From assembly GCF_006740045.1 (NCBI RefSeq), contig NZ_AP019749.1:825001-889000 (forward strand): a stretch of DNA of 64,000 bases. Reading direction: 5' to 3'. The notes under the pieces were generated by a model, which saw only the letters and a program-made list of their open reading frames with translations, was not told where the DNA came from and searched no databases. The stretch comes from Comamonas terrigena NBRC 13299. GTDB taxonomy: Bacteria > Pseudomonadota > Gammaproteobacteria > Burkholderiales > Burkholderiaceae_C. Positions 10,340-20,361 of this stretch are shown in pieces. Position 1 is the first letter of the stretch. Every line of letters starts with the position of its first letter. Both the position numbers and the translations under genes were made by a program.

Positions 10340-10618
10340 ATGCCTGCCCTGACCTTCCTCAACCACCTGCTCAATTTTCTGGCACCGGCCGTTTTTCTGG
10401 CGGTGCTGCTGGGCGTGGGAGGGCGGATCTTCTGGCGTTCGGCCACGCCCCTGGTGAACCTGTGGGAGCAGATGTTGCTCAACGCCGTCCTCGGCGCAGC
10501 GGTGCTGGGCCTGTGTTTGGCGCTATCGGGCCGTGACGGCAAGCTGGCCACCTACGCACTGCTGGTGCTGGCCATGGGCAGCTGCCAGTGGCTGCTGCTG
10601 CGCGGCTGGAAAGCCTAG
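10340..10618 (+). CDS. small inner-membrane protein, unknown
   Basis: A 92-residue hydrophobic protein with three likely membrane segments (about 9-28, 45-62 and 68-86), separated by short charged loops (GRIFWRSATP, SGRDGKLATY). The ATG at 10340 is preferred; a TTG in the same frame at 10322 would add six residues. It is divergent from hemA with 72 bp between starts. No catalytic motif is seen and no family is recognised. G/C-ending codons and even hydrophobic spacing suggest a real gene. It may be a betaproteobacterial conserved hypothetical next to hemA. Confidence 0.6.
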   Translation: MPALTFLNHLLNFLAPAVFLAVLLGVGGRIFWRSATPLVNLWEQMLLNAVLGAAVLGLCLALSGRDGKLATYALLVLAMGSCQWLLLRGWKA

Positions 10619-10752
10619 CCCGGGCGGCGAAGGCGGTGGACAACCGCTCTGGAGCGGGCCGGCTGCCCGCCCCATATATCTGCTGACCTCAGGGGTATAG
10701 CACCGCGCGGGCGGGGATCTGGGGTGTTGGGGTTGCTACATAAAAAGCGCTT

Positions 10753-11685
10753 TTAGGGCAACTCGGCGGCGGTCCCGAGTGGCTGCGCCGCACGGTCCAG
10801 GGCCGCCTGCTCCAGCACCCAGTGGCGGAAATCCTGCAGTTCGGCGCTGGCGGGGCGCTGGGCCGGACGGCAGAGAAAGTAGCCGCGCTCGATGCGGAAG
10901 GCCCGTTGCACCGGCACCACAATGCGCCCGCTCGCCAGGTCCTCCTCGATCAGGCAGCGCTGCACCACGGCCACGCCCATGCCGGCAATCACGGCCTGCA
11001 CCAGCAGCGTCACCTGTTCGAAGTCTGCCACCGGCGCGGGACACAGGTCCTCGCAGCCCATCTTGCTGAACCAGCGTGCCCAGTTGTCGGGGTAGTTGGT
11101 ATGGGCCAGCAGCGGGCGGGCCATCAGGTCTTCGGGCCTGCGGATGGCCTGTGCGCCTTCCACGTCCTGGGGACGGCAGATGGGCACCAGGTCCTGGCCC
11201 ACCAGGTAGTCGGCGGCCAGCTGGTCCGGCCACGGGTCGGCGCCGATGCGCACCCAGGCATCGGTCTGCGGATCGGTCAGCGGGTCGTCGCGGCGGTAGG
11301 GGGCAAAGCTCAGCACCGTGCCGGGATGGCGGGCGGTGAAGTCCGGCAGGCGCGGAATCAGCCAGTGGCTGAACAAGGTGGGCGGCACCGACAGGCGCAG
11401 CTGGCGCCCGCTGCGGCGGCGGCGCATGGCCGCGGTGGCGGATTCGATGGTGAAGATGGCCGGGCCGATGGCATCCAGATACTGCCGGCCGGCAGTGCTC
11501 AGCACGCTGCGGCGTCCCTGGCGTTCGAACAGGGCAAAGCCCAGATGCTCTTCCAGCCGGGCGATGGCGCGGCTGATGGCGCCCTGGGTGACGCTCAGCT
11601 GCTCGGCCGCCAGCGTGTAGCTGCCCAGGCGCGCTGCCTGGGCAAAGGCATGGAGTTCGGACAGGGAAGGGGACTGGATGCGCAT
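10753..11685 (-). CDS. LysR-family transcriptional regulator
   Basis: A 310-residue LysR-type regulator. The N-terminal winged helix-turn-helix covers about 8-65 (GSYTLAAEQLSVTQGAISRAIARLE), typical of the family. The C-terminal periplasmic-binding-like effector domain (about 95-295) resembles the GcvA/AmpR branch (SVPPTLFSHWLIPRLPDF). The ATG at 11685 is chosen because family similarity begins there; upstream codons in frame are not conserved-looking. It is divergent from the Bug receptor gene at 11859 with 173 bp between them, the usual layout in which a LysR protein controls its neighbour. The effector is unknown. Confidence 0.88.
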   Translation of the reverse strand: MRIQSPSLSELHAFAQAARLGSYTLAAEQLSVTQGAISRAIARLEEHLGFALFERQGRRSVLSTAGRQYLDAIGPAIFTIESATAAMRRRRSGRQLRLSVPPTLFSHWLIPRLPDFTARHPGTVLSFAPYRRDDPLTDPQTDAWVRIGADPWPDQLAADYLVGQDLVPICRPQDVEGAQAIRRPEDLMARPLLAHTNYPDNWARWFSKMGCEDLCPAPVADFEQVTLLVQAVIAGMGVAVVQRCLIEEDLASGRIVVPVQRAFRIERGYFLCRPAQRPASAELQDFRHWVLEQAALDRAAQPLGTAAELP

Positions 11686-11747
11686 GGGGCAGGAAGGCGG
11701 AAGGATGTGGAGGGACGCCGTCCCTGCAAGCAGCTTTTGCGCCAATT

Positions 11748-11762
11748 ATGAGCATTGGTCAT
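11748..11762. promoter_or_regulatory. possible LysR operator dyad
   Basis: Inverted repeat ATGA-N7-TCAT in the divergent LysR/Bug intergenic region. Its size fits the T-N11-A box bound by LysR proteins. Short dyads arise by chance, so this is only a candidate. Confidence 0.25.
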
Positions 11763-11858
11763 GCATGCGTGCCTTTTTGTCCCTTTTCGCCGGGCACGAC
11801 GCAGCCAAGAATGGCCGCATTCACAACAATCCCCCGATCCTTGAGGAGAAGCACCCCC

Positions 11859-12845
11859 ATGCAACTGCGCCGTACCCTGCTGGCTTCCGTGGCCGCTGCC
11901 GCCGCCCTGAGCGCCCTGGCGCCTGCCGTCTTCGCGGCCGACGCTGTCTACCCCAGCCGCCCGATCAAGCTGATCGTGCCGTTTGGCGCTGGCGGTTCCA
12001 CCGACATGGTGGCCCGGTTGCTGGCCGAGAAGATGGGCCCCATCCTGGGCCAGGCCGTGGTGATCGAGAACAAGGGCGGCGCCGGCGGCTCGATTGGTGC
12101 GTCGGAAATCGCCAAGTCCGCACCGGACGGCTACACCATCGGCATGGCGACGGTGTCCACCCATGGTGCCAATCCGGCCATCATGACCAAGCTGCCGTAT
12201 GACGCGAAGAAGGACTTTGCCCCCATCACCAATGTGATGAGCGTGCCCAGCGTGTTTGTGGTGCACCCCAGCGTGCCGGCCAAGACCATGAAGGAGTTCA
12301 TTGCCCTGGCCAAGGCCCATCCCGGCAAGTACACCTTCGCCTCGCCCGGCACCGGCTCGCTGGGCCACGCCAACATCGAGAACTTCATGAATCTGGCTGG
12401 CATCGAGCTGCTGCACATCCCCTACAAGGGCGCGGGCCAGGCCCTGACCGATGCGCTGGGCGGCCAGGTCAACGCCATGACGGACAACCTGCCGTCTTCG
12501 CTGTCCAACATCCAGGCCGGCAAGCTGCGTCCGCTGGCCGTGCTGGCCTTCAAGCGTGCCGAGGTGCTGCCGGATGTGCCGACCTACACCGAGCTGGGCT
12601 ATGCCCAGATGGGCGACGGCGGCTGGTTCGGTCTGGTGGCCCCGGCCGGCACGCCCAAGGCCGTGATCGCCAAGCTCAATGCGGCAGCGCACAAGGCGAT
12701 GCAAGACCCCGCCTACCTGGCCAAGCAAAAGGAAATCTCTGGTGAAGGCATGGCCAACACGCCGGAACAATTTGCCAAGCAGATCGACACCGCCATTGCC
12801 CGCTACACCGCCGTGGCCCAGCGCGCCAACATCAAAATCAACTGA
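11859..12845 (+). CDS. Bug-type (tripartite tricarboxylate transporter) periplasmic receptor
   Basis: A 328-residue periplasmic solute receptor of the TctC/Bug family. The signal peptide is about residues 1-26 (cleavage near VFA/A). The mature start YPSRPIKLIVPFGAGGSTD and the motif PSVPAKTMKEFIALAKAHPGK are typical, as are HIPYKGAGQAL and a late APAGTPKAVIAKL. GAGGAGG-like ligand-loop residues are present (KGGAGGSIGASE). A GAGGAGAA-type Shine-Dalgarno precedes the ATG. The stop overlaps the start of the amidohydrolase by one base (TGATG), so the two are probably co-translated. No TctA/TctB membrane genes are nearby, making this an orphan receptor, as is common in this group. Confidence 0.92.
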   Translation: MQLRRTLLASVAAAAALSALAPAVFAADAVYPSRPIKLIVPFGAGGSTDMVARLLAEKMGPILGQAVVIENKGGAGGSIGASEIAKSAPDGYTIGMATVSTHGANPAIMTKLPYDAKKDFAPITNVMSVPSVFVVHPSVPAKTMKEFIALAKAHPGKYTFASPGTGSLGHANIENFMNLAGIELLHIPYKGAGQALTDALGGQVNAMTDNLPSSLSNIQAGKLRPLAVLAFKRAEVLPDVPTYTELGYAQMGDGGWFGLVAPAGTPKAVIAKLNAAAHKAMQDPAYLAKQKEISGEGMANTPEQFAKQIDTAIARYTAVAQRANIKIN

Positions 12846-13750
12846 TGACTGCGACTGCTGCCTTGCCTGATTTCCTGCAACCCCTGCCATTGCAGCCGGT
12901 GGTGGTGCGCCCGCCCCAGGGCGCGGTGCTGCCGCTGGTGTGCGATTCGCCGCACAGCGGCACCGCCTACCCGGCCGACTTCGGCGTGGCGGTGCCCCTG
13001 GCGCTGCTGCGCCGCGGGGAAGACACCCATGTGCACCGCCTGTGGGAGGCCCTGCCCGACTACGGCGCCACGCTGATCGAAGCCACGTTTCCGCGCACCT
13101 ACATCGACCCCAACCGCGCGGAAGGGGACATCAACCCCGCCATGCTGGACGGGGAGTGGCCCGTGGCGCTGCAGCCCGGTCCCAAGACGCTGCAGGGCCT
13201 GGGCCTAGTGTGGGAGCGCATCAGCCAGGCCGGCCAGTCCACCCCGGTGTACGACCGCAAGCTGAGCGTGGCCGAGGTGCAGCAGCGCATCGAGCGCTAC
13301 TGGCGCCCCTACCATGCGGCGGTGAGCCAGGCCATCCGCTGGAGCGTGGACCGCTTTGGCGGTGTGTGGCACATCAATCTGCATTCCATGCCCAGCGATG
13401 TCTACCAGCGCCTGGGTACGCCGGACAAGCAGCTGGCCGATTTTGTGCTGGGCGACCGCGACGGCACCACCTGTGCGCCGGAGTTCATCCACCTGATTGG
13501 TGACACGCTGCAGGCCCAGGGTTACAGCGTGGCCTACAACGAACCCTACAAGGGCGTGGCGCTGCTGGCCGATATCGGCCAGCCCCATCTGCAGCGCCAC
13601 AGCATGCAGATCGAGATCAACCGCCCGCTCTACATGGACGAGGCCACGCGGGAACCCAACGCCGGCTTCGAGCCGCTGCGCCAGAACCTGCAAAAAGTGA
13701 TGGCCGTGGTGAGCGACTACGTGCGCCAGCAGTTGCCCGTGCGTGGCTGA
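12845..13750 (+). CDS. N-formylglutamate amidohydrolase family protein
   Basis: A 301-residue FGase-family zinc hydrolase, related to HutG, which cleaves N-formylglutamate to formate and glutamate. Recognisable stretches are CDSPHSGTAYPADF near residue 33, the central ATFPRTYIDPNR, NLHSMPS near 178, and QIEINRPLYMDE near 258. No hut genes are adjacent, so a role in histidine degradation is not implied; other N-acyl or N-formyl amino acids are possible. It starts inside the stop of the upstream Bug gene (1-base overlap) and is followed 204 bp later by a second Bug gene. Family call is firm, substrate is inference. Confidence 0.85.
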   Translation: MTATAALPDFLQPLPLQPVVVRPPQGAVLPLVCDSPHSGTAYPADFGVAVPLALLRRGEDTHVHRLWEALPDYGATLIEATFPRTYIDPNRAEGDINPAMLDGEWPVALQPGPKTLQGLGLVWERISQAGQSTPVYDRKLSVAEVQQRIERYWRPYHAAVSQAIRWSVDRFGGVWHINLHSMPSDVYQRLGTPDKQLADFVLGDRDGTTCAPEFIHLIGDTLQAQGYSVAYNEPYKGVALLADIGQPHLQRHSMQIEINRPLYMDEATREPNAGFEPLRQNLQKVMAVVSDYVRQQLPVRG

Positions 13751-13954
13751 TGGCCTTGCCTGGGGTAACAGCGGTGGGGATGCCGCTGTCGCCCAGGCAG
13801 CTTGCACAGGCTGACGGCTGGGGTTGCCCCCGTCTGTCCGCACGGCCCCCGTTTCTACAATCGCGCCAACGGCCCCGGCAGGGGCCGGATTTGCGTGGGC
13901 TGTTCGCACCGGCCTGCGCAGACCTTGCATTGCCAAAAAACGGGAGACAACACC

Positions 13955-14935
13955 ATGCAAAAAATCGTGCGCACCGGCCTGGCCCTGGCGGCCGGCGCTT
14001 TGCTGTCCGTGGCCCAGACCCAAGTTCTGGCCCAGACGTTCCCCAGCAAGCCCATCCGTGTGGTGGTGGGCTTTCCCGCCGGCGGCCCGCTGGACCAGCA
14101 TGCCCGCCTGCTGAGCGACAAGCTGCAGGCCGTGCTGGGCCAGCCCATCGTGATGGACTACAAGCCCGGTGCCGGCGGTACCGTGGGCGCGCAGGACGTG
14201 ATGAAGGCCCCGGCCGACGGTCACACCCTGATGGTGGCCAACACCGGCGTGATGGCCATCAACCCAGCGCTCTACCCCAAGCTGCCCTATGGCACGCTGA
14301 AGGATTTCACCCCCATTGCCCGCACCGCCATGCAGCCGCTGGCGCTGCTGGTCAACAACCAGGTGCCGAGCAAGACGCTGCCGGAATTCATTGCCTACGC
14401 CAAGTCCCATCCGGGCAAGGTCAACTACGGCTCGGCCGGCAACGGTGGCATCAGCCACCTGGTGCCCGAGATGTTCAAGATCGCCACCGGCACGCACATG
14501 GTGCATATCCCCTACCGCGGCAGCGCCCCGGCGTTTGCCGACCTGATGGGCGGCCAAGTGCAGTTCATGGCCGAAAGCATCCCCCAGGCCGCCAACTACC
14601 ACAAGCAGGGCAAGGTGCGCGCCCTGGCGGTGACCAGCAAGACCCGCAACCCCGCACTGCCCGATACGCCCACGGCCATCGAAAGCGGCCTGAAGGGCTT
14701 CGAGGTGGTGGGGTTCTACGGTTTCCTGGCCCCAGCCGGCACGCCCAAGGAAGTGGTGGCCAAGCTGAGCGACGCCTTCCAGCAGGTGATGAACAACACC
14801 GATGTGCGCGAGCGCATGGTGACCCAGGGGGCCGACCCTGCCTTCCTGGGCGCGGACGATTTCGCCAAGTTCCTGGGCGGCGAGCTGCCGCGCTGGGCGG
14901 CGGCGGTGAAGGCCTCCGGCACCAAGATGGATTGA
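13955..14935 (+). CDS. second Bug-type periplasmic receptor
   Basis: A 326-residue TctC/Bug receptor. The signal peptide is about 1-26 (cleavage near VLA/Q). The mature start FPSKPIRVVVGFPAGGPLDQ, GAGGTVGAQDV, HIPYRGSAPAFADLMGGQ and FLAPAGTPKEVVAKL match the family. GGGAGA precedes the ATG at 13955. It resembles the receptor at 11859 in layout but is clearly divergent, so it is not a recent duplicate. It is separated from the amidohydrolase by 204 bp and may have its own promoter. Ligand unknown; a carboxylate is typical for the family. Confidence 0.92.
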   Translation: MQKIVRTGLALAAGALLSVAQTQVLAQTFPSKPIRVVVGFPAGGPLDQHARLLSDKLQAVLGQPIVMDYKPGAGGTVGAQDVMKAPADGHTLMVANTGVMAINPALYPKLPYGTLKDFTPIARTAMQPLALLVNNQVPSKTLPEFIAYAKSHPGKVNYGSAGNGGISHLVPEMFKIATGTHMVHIPYRGSAPAFADLMGGQVQFMAESIPQAANYHKQGKVRALAVTSKTRNPALPDTPTAIESGLKGFEVVGFYGFLAPAGTPKEVVAKLSDAFQQVMNNTDVRERMVTQGADPAFLGADDFAKFLGGELPRWAAAVKASGTKMD

Positions 14936-15052
14936 CCGCCAGGGCCTTGCCTCTTCGCATCTTTGCCGCTTCGCCTGTGCTCCGGTGTGGCGTGGGCGCG
15001 GGGAGGGCGGCGTCCATGCCAAGGCCTGCGCACAGGAGGCACCGCCATCTAG

Positions 15053-15079
15053 AAAAAAAGCCCGGGACTGCCGGGCTTT
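15053..15079 (-). terminator. terminator after ugpQ
   Basis: Stem AAAGCCCGG/CCGGGCTTT with a 5-base loop. On the minus strand it ends in a T run (A's at 15053-15059 on plus). It lies just past the ugpQ stop and could also stop rightward transcription weakly. Confidence 0.75.
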
Positions 15080-15097
15080 GTGGCCACGGTGCTTTGC

Positions 15098-15874
15098 TTA
15101 CAGCTGGCTGTGGGTCTGCGCCGGGCTGAACAGGTCCACGCGGTCGGTGATGATGCCGTCCGTGCCCAGGTCGATCAGGCGCTGGGCGGCCCATTCGTCG
15201 TTCACCGTGTAGCTGCTGCAGCGCAGGCCGGCGCCGTGCACCTTGGCCACCAGCTCGGGGGTCCACAGGGCGTGGTTGAGCACCATGGCGCTGCAGTCCA
15301 GATCCAGGGCGGTCTGCAGTTCGGCATCGCCGCTGCCATCGGCCAGTTGGTCCACCAGCAGGCCGCGCGGAATGTGGGGGGAGATTTCCCGGGCGCCGCG
15401 CAGCGAGTCCGGCTTGAACGAGGTGAACAGCGGCGGCACTTCCGCCTGGGGCCAGATGCGGTTCATCAGCACACCGCAGGCGCGGCCCGTTTCCAGCTCC
15501 TGGCCGGGCGTGGGCTTGATTTCCACATTCAGGTGCAGGTGGTTGGCCAGGCACCAGCGGGCCAGGGCCTCCAGCGTGGGCAGCGCTTCGCCCGCATAGG
15601 CGCGCGAATGCCAGCTGCCGGCATCCAGCTCGGCGATCTGGCCCATGGTCAGTTCGCCACCGATGCCGTGGCCGTTGGTGGTGCGCTCCAGCGTGGCGTC
15701 GTGCATCAGGAACAGCACGCCGTCGCTGCTGAGCTTGGCATCGCATTCGAAGAAGCGGTAGCCGTGCAGCGCGCCCAGGCGGAAGGCGCTCAGGGTGTTT
15801 TCCGGAGCCAGCTTGCCGGCGCCGCGGTGGGCCACCCAACGGGGGTAGGGCCAGGGTTTCAATGCAGTAGTCAT
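15098..15874 (-). CDS. ugpQ: Glycerophosphodiester phosphodiesterase
   Basis: Cytosolic GDPD enzyme that hydrolyses glycerophosphodiesters to sn-glycerol-3-phosphate plus alcohol. The 258-residue TIM-barrel protein has the GDPD motif WVAHRGAGKLAPENTLSAF near residue 13 and the metal ligands FFECDAKLSSDGVLFLMHD. NVEIKPTPG lies near 115 and GTDGIITDR near the end. The ATG at 15874 is preferred to an upstream open extension because similarity begins at MTTALKPWPYPRWVAHRG. It is the last gene of ugpBAECQ, as in E. coli, 88 bp after ugpC. Confidence 0.94.
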   Translation of the reverse strand: MTTALKPWPYPRWVAHRGAGKLAPENTLSAFRLGALHGYRFFECDAKLSSDGVLFLMHDATLERTTNGHGIGGELTMGQIAELDAGSWHSRAYAGEALPTLEALARWCLANHLHLNVEIKPTPGQELETGRACGVLMNRIWPQAEVPPLFTSFKPDSLRGAREISPHIPRGLLVDQLADGSGDAELQTALDLDCSAMVLNHALWTPELVAKVHGAGLRCSSYTVNDEWAAQRLIDLGTDGIITDRVDLFSPAQTHSQL

Positions 15875-15962
15875 AGTCTTGCCAGTGCGAACGTGACAAG
15901 AGCACCACAAGCTGGGCCTGGGGTGCTCTTCTTTCAGGATTCAGTGAACCGGGGGGCGGGCT

Positions 15963-16970
<1,008 letters not shown>

Positions 16971-17040
16971 AACAGTCGTATTTCGTTCAATGGGTCACAA
17001 GGTGGTGGGTACAGCCAACAGGGTCAGGATTGGTCGAGAT

Positions 17041-17889
17041 TTACTTCTCGGTATCCACCAGGCCTTTGACAAACCACTTTTGCATCAGGATCACCACGGC
17101 CGTGGGCGGCAGCATGGCCAGGATGGCGGTGGCCATCACGATATTCCAGTCCACGGCGGCTTCGCCACCGGCCAGCATGCGCTTGATACCGATCACCACG
17201 GGGTACATGTCTTCCGAGGTGGTCATCAGCAGCGGCCACAGGTACTGGTTCCAGCCATAGATGAACTGGATCACGAACAGTGCGGCAATCGAGGTCTTGG
17301 ACAAGGGCACCAGGATGTCCTTGAAAAAGCGCATGGCGCCGGCGCCGTCGATGCGGGCGGCTTCCACCAGCTCGTCCGGCACCGTCAGGAAGAACTGGCG
17401 GAACAGGAAGGTGGCGGTGGCCGAGGCGATCAGCGGCAGGGTCAGACCGGCATAGCTGTTGAGCAGGCCGAGCTCGGCCACGACCTTGTAGGTCGGCAGG
17501 ATACGCACTTCCACCGGCAGCATCAGCGTCAGGAAGATGGCCCAGAAGCAGACCATCTTGAAGGGGAAGCGGAAGTAGACGATGGCGAAGGCCGACAGCA
17601 GCGAGATGGCGATCTTGCCCACGGTGATGATGATGGCCACCCAGAAGGAGACCCACATCATGTGCACGACGTTGGTGTTGGAGCCCAGCTTGCCGGAGCC
17701 CAGCAGGGCTTCGCGGTAGTTTTCCCACATGTGGGCGCCGGGCAGCAGCGGCATGGGCGACTGGACGATGGCTTCCGCGGTGTGGGTGGAGGCAATCAGG
17801 GCCAGGTACAGCGGGAAGGCCACGATGGCCACGCCGAGGATCAGCACGGCATGGGACAGGATATTCAGCCAGGGGTTGCGATCAACCAT
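17041..17889 (-). CDS. ugpE: sn-glycerol-3-phosphate ABC transporter permease UgpE
   Basis: Inner-membrane permease subunit. The 282-residue protein has six predicted membrane segments and the EAA loop (VEAARIDGAGAMRFFKDILVPLSKTS) near residue 190, which contacts UgpC. The C-terminus WFVKGLVDTEK is typical of CUT1 MalG/UgpE permeases. The start is 2 bp from the ugpA stop, so translation is probably coupled. Confidence 0.94.
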   Translation of the reverse strand: MVDRNPWLNILSHAVLILGVAIVAFPLYLALIASTHTAEAIVQSPMPLLPGAHMWENYREALLGSGKLGSNTNVVHMMWVSFWVAIIITVGKIAISLLSAFAIVYFRFPFKMVCFWAIFLTLMLPVEVRILPTYKVVAELGLLNSYAGLTLPLIASATATFLFRQFFLTVPDELVEAARIDGAGAMRFFKDILVPLSKTSIAALFVIQFIYGWNQYLWPLLMTTSEDMYPVVIGIKRMLAGGEAAVDWNIVMATAILAMLPPTAVVILMQKWFVKGLVDTEK

Positions 17890-17891
17890 GA

Positions 17892-18773
17892 TCAGTACTG
17901 CACTTTCTTCTCAACATAGCGGAACTGAACCACAGTCAGCACGACAACGATCAGCATCAGGATCACGGACTGGGCTGCCGAGCCGCCCAGGTCCAGTGCC
18001 TTGAAGCCGTCCTGGTAGACCTTGTAGACCAGGATGGAGGTGGACTGGCCGGGGCCGCCCTGGGTGGCTGCGTCGATGATGCCGAAGGTGTCAAAGAACG
18101 CGTAGACGATGTTGATCACCAGCAGGAAGAAGGTGGTGGGCGACAGCAGCGGCAGCTGGATGTTCCAGAAGCGGCGCCAGGGGCCGGCACCATCGATGGA
18201 AGCGGCTTCGATCAGCGCCTTGGGAATGGACTGCAGGCCTGCCAGGAAGAACAGGAAGTTGTAGGAGATCTGTTTCCACACCGAGGCGATGACGATCAGG
18301 GTCATGGCCTGGCTGTCGTTCATCATGTGGTTCCAGTTCACGCCCAGCTTGCCCAGGTAGTAGGTCACCACGCCGATGGACGGCGAGAACAGGAACACCC
18401 ACAGCACGCCGGCGATCACCGGGGCCACGGCGTAGGGCACGATCAGCAGGGTCTTGTAGACCATGGCGAAGCGCACGATGCGGTCGGCAAAGATGGCCAG
18501 GGCCAGCGACACTGCGATGCCCACGCCAGCCACCAGCACCGAGAACAGGGCCGTGCGGTTGAAGGAATTCAGGTAGGTCGGGTCGGCGAGCAGGTTGCGG
18601 AAGTTATCCAGCCCCACCCATTCGGTGCTCATGCCAAAGGCGTCTTCCATCTGGAATGACTGGAGCACTGCCTGGCCCGCAGGCCAGAAAAAGAAGATGC
18701 CAATGATGAGCAGCTGGGGTGCGATCAGCAACCAGGGCAACCATTTGGACCGGAAAAGTACGCGTTTTTCCAT
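17892..18773 (-). CDS. ugpA: sn-glycerol-3-phosphate ABC transporter permease UgpA
   Basis: Inner-membrane permease that pairs with UgpE. The 293-residue protein starts [21 protein letters not shown], close to known UgpA proteins. It has six membrane segments and the EAA loop ([25 protein letters not shown]) near 190. The ATG at 18773 is chosen; a GTG three codons earlier is also in frame. It lies about 200 bp after ugpB, a gap that contains a terminator-like hairpin. Confidence 0.94.
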   Translation of the reverse strand: MEKRVLFRSKWLPWLLIAPQLLIIGIFFFWPAGQAVLQSFQMEDAFGMSTEWVGLDNFRNLLADPTYLNSFNRTALFSVLVAGVGIAVSLALAIFADRIVRFAMVYKTLLIVPYAVAPVIAGVLWVFLFSPSIGVVTYYLGKLGVNWNHMMNDSQAMTLIVIASVWKQISYNFLFFLAGLQSIPKALIEAASIDGAGPWRRFWNIQLPLLSPTTFFLLVINIVYAFFDTFGIIDAATQGGPGQSTSILVYKVYQDGFKALDLGGSAAQSVILMLIVVVLTVVQFRYVEKKVQY

Positions 18774-18916
18774 GGGATTCACAAACTCAAAAGCCGCCGT
18801 TGCCCATGAAAGGAACTGCGGGGGGCTGGGGTCGCTGCCTCCACCGCAGCAGGTGGGGAAGCGAGTCGAAACGAAACGAAACGCTTTTTAGCGAATTTGC
18901 GCGTATTGTGCCCAGT

Positions 18917-18948
18917 GAAAAGCCGCTGCGCCAGAGGCTGCAGCGGCT
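18917..18948 (-). terminator. hairpin between ugpB and ugpA
   Basis: Minus-strand stem AGCCGCTGC/GCAGCGGCT (9 bp, 10-base loop) followed by TTT, about 30 bp after the ugpB stop. It probably acts as a partial terminator or 3'-end protector that makes more receptor than membrane subunits. Confidence 0.55.
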
Positions 18949-18976
18949 CTACCCCCAAATCGAGGGGAATTACTTA

Positions 18977-20290
18977 TTACTTGTAAGAGCGCTCGAAGCG
19001 TGCCAGCAGTTCGTTACCGCGCGACACGATAGCGTCCAGGGCTTGCTGGCCGGTCTTCTTGCCTGCCCACACCTGTTCGAGTTCTTCGTCCTCGATGGTG
19101 CGGATCTGCACGTAGTTACCCAGACGGATGCCGCGCGACTTGTCGGTCACCTTGCGGATCATCTGCGTCACGGCGGTGTCCGTGCCAGGGTTCTTCTGGT
19201 AGAAGCCGGACTTGTTGGTCAGGTCATACGCGGCCATGGTCACAGGCAGGTAGCCGGTGCGTTGGTGCGAAGCGGCCTGGACCTTGGTCTGCGACAGGAA
19301 TTCGAAGAACTTGGCCACGCCCTTGTACTCTTCGGACTTCTTGCCTGCCATCACCCACAGCGATGCGCCACCGATCACGGTGTTCTGGGGCGCGCCCTTC
19401 ACATCGGGGTAGTAGGGCAGGGGAGCCAGTGCGTAGGCGAACTTGGCGTTCTTGGCCACGTCGCCGTAGAAACCGGACGAGGTCTGGATCATGGCGCATT
19501 CACCGGCGGTGAACGAAGCCTGGGCGGTGGAAGCGCGGCCCTTGTACACAAACTCGCCGGCCTTGGCTGCGGCAGCCAGGTTGTCGATGTGCTTGACGTG
19601 CAGGGGCGAGTTGATCTTCAGGCGGGCCTTGTGGCCGTTGGCGCTCAGACCGTTCTGCTCGGTCGCGAATTCGACGTTGTGCCAGGTGGAGAAGGATTCC
19701 AGCTGGGTCCAGCCCTGCCATGCCAGGGTCATGGGGCAGCTGTGGCCGCTGGCCTTGAGCTTCTTGGCGGCTTCGAACACTTCAGGCCAGGTGGTGGGGG
19801 CCTTGTCGGGGTTCAGGCCGGCCTTCTTGAAGGCGTCCTTGTTGTAATAGAAGATGGTGGTGGAGCTGTTGAACGGGAAGCTCAGCATCTGGCCGTTGGG
19901 GGCTGTGTAGTAACCGGCCACAGCGGGGATGTAGGCCTTGGGGTCGAAGGACACGCCGGCATCGGACATCACCTTGCCCACGGGCACGGTGGCGCCCTTG
20001 GAAGCCATCATGGTGGCGGTGCCCACTTCGAACACTTGCAGGATGTGGGGGGCATTGCCCGAACGGAACGCGGCAATGGCGGCCGTCATGGACTCGTCAT
20101 ACACGCCCTTGAAGGTCGGGACGATCTTGTATTCCTTCTGGCTTTCGTTGAATTCCTTGGCCAGATCGTTGACCCATTCGTTGTTCACGGCGGTCATCGA
20201 GTGCCACCACTGGATCTCGGTGGCGGCGTGGGCGGTGCCGATGGCGGCTGCGGTCATTGCGGCGGACAAAGCCAGGCGCTTGAATTGCAT
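18977..20290 (-). CDS. ugpB: sn-glycerol-3-phosphate-binding protein UgpB
   Basis: Periplasmic receptor that delivers sn-glycerol-3-phosphate (and glycerophosphocholine) to UgpAEC. The 437-residue protein, close to E. coli UgpB in length, has a signal peptide of about 1-22 (cleavage AHA/A). The mature start ATEIQWWHSM is diagnostic. GNAPHILQVFEVGTATMM and FNSSTTIFYYNKDAF are typical of the family. An AAGGAGTT Shine-Dalgarno lies 7 bp before the ATG at 20290. It is first in the operon, after a 350-bp region holding a candidate Pho box. Phosphate-starvation control is the likely regulation. Confidence 0.95.
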   Translation of the reverse strand: MQFKRLALSAAMTAAAIGTAHAATEIQWWHSMTAVNNEWVNDLAKEFNESQKEYKIVPTFKGVYDESMTAAIAAFRSGNAPHILQVFEVGTATMMASKGATVPVGKVMSDAGVSFDPKAYIPAVAGYYTAPNGQMLSFPFNSSTTIFYYNKDAFKKAGLNPDKAPTTWPEVFEAAKKLKASGHSCPMTLAWQGWTQLESFSTWHNVEFATEQNGLSANGHKARLKINSPLHVKHIDNLAAAAKAGEFVYKGRASTAQASFTAGECAMIQTSSGFYGDVAKNAKFAYALAPLPYYPDVKGAPQNTVIGGASLWVMAGKKSEEYKGVAKFFEFLSQTKVQAASHQRTGYLPVTMAAYDLTNKSGFYQKNPGTDTAVTQMIRKVTDKSRGIRLGNYVQIRTIEDEELEQVWAGKKTGQQALDAIVSRGNELLARFERSYK

Positions 20291-20361
20291 GCAGGAACTC
20301 CTTGGATTGCTATGCGGGGAGAGATATGCCAGCCATATTAAAGGGCGAGCATGGCGTTTGT

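Noticed and set aside
10738..10752. AAAAGCGCTTTT palindrome just after the LysR gene as a terminator
   Set aside because: There is no loop and the T run is part of the stem, so it is not a convincing terminator.
18868..18883. Three tandem GAAAC units after ugpA, considered as a repeat element
   Set aside because: Only 16 bases, no spacers and no other copies; not a CRISPR or a useful repeat.
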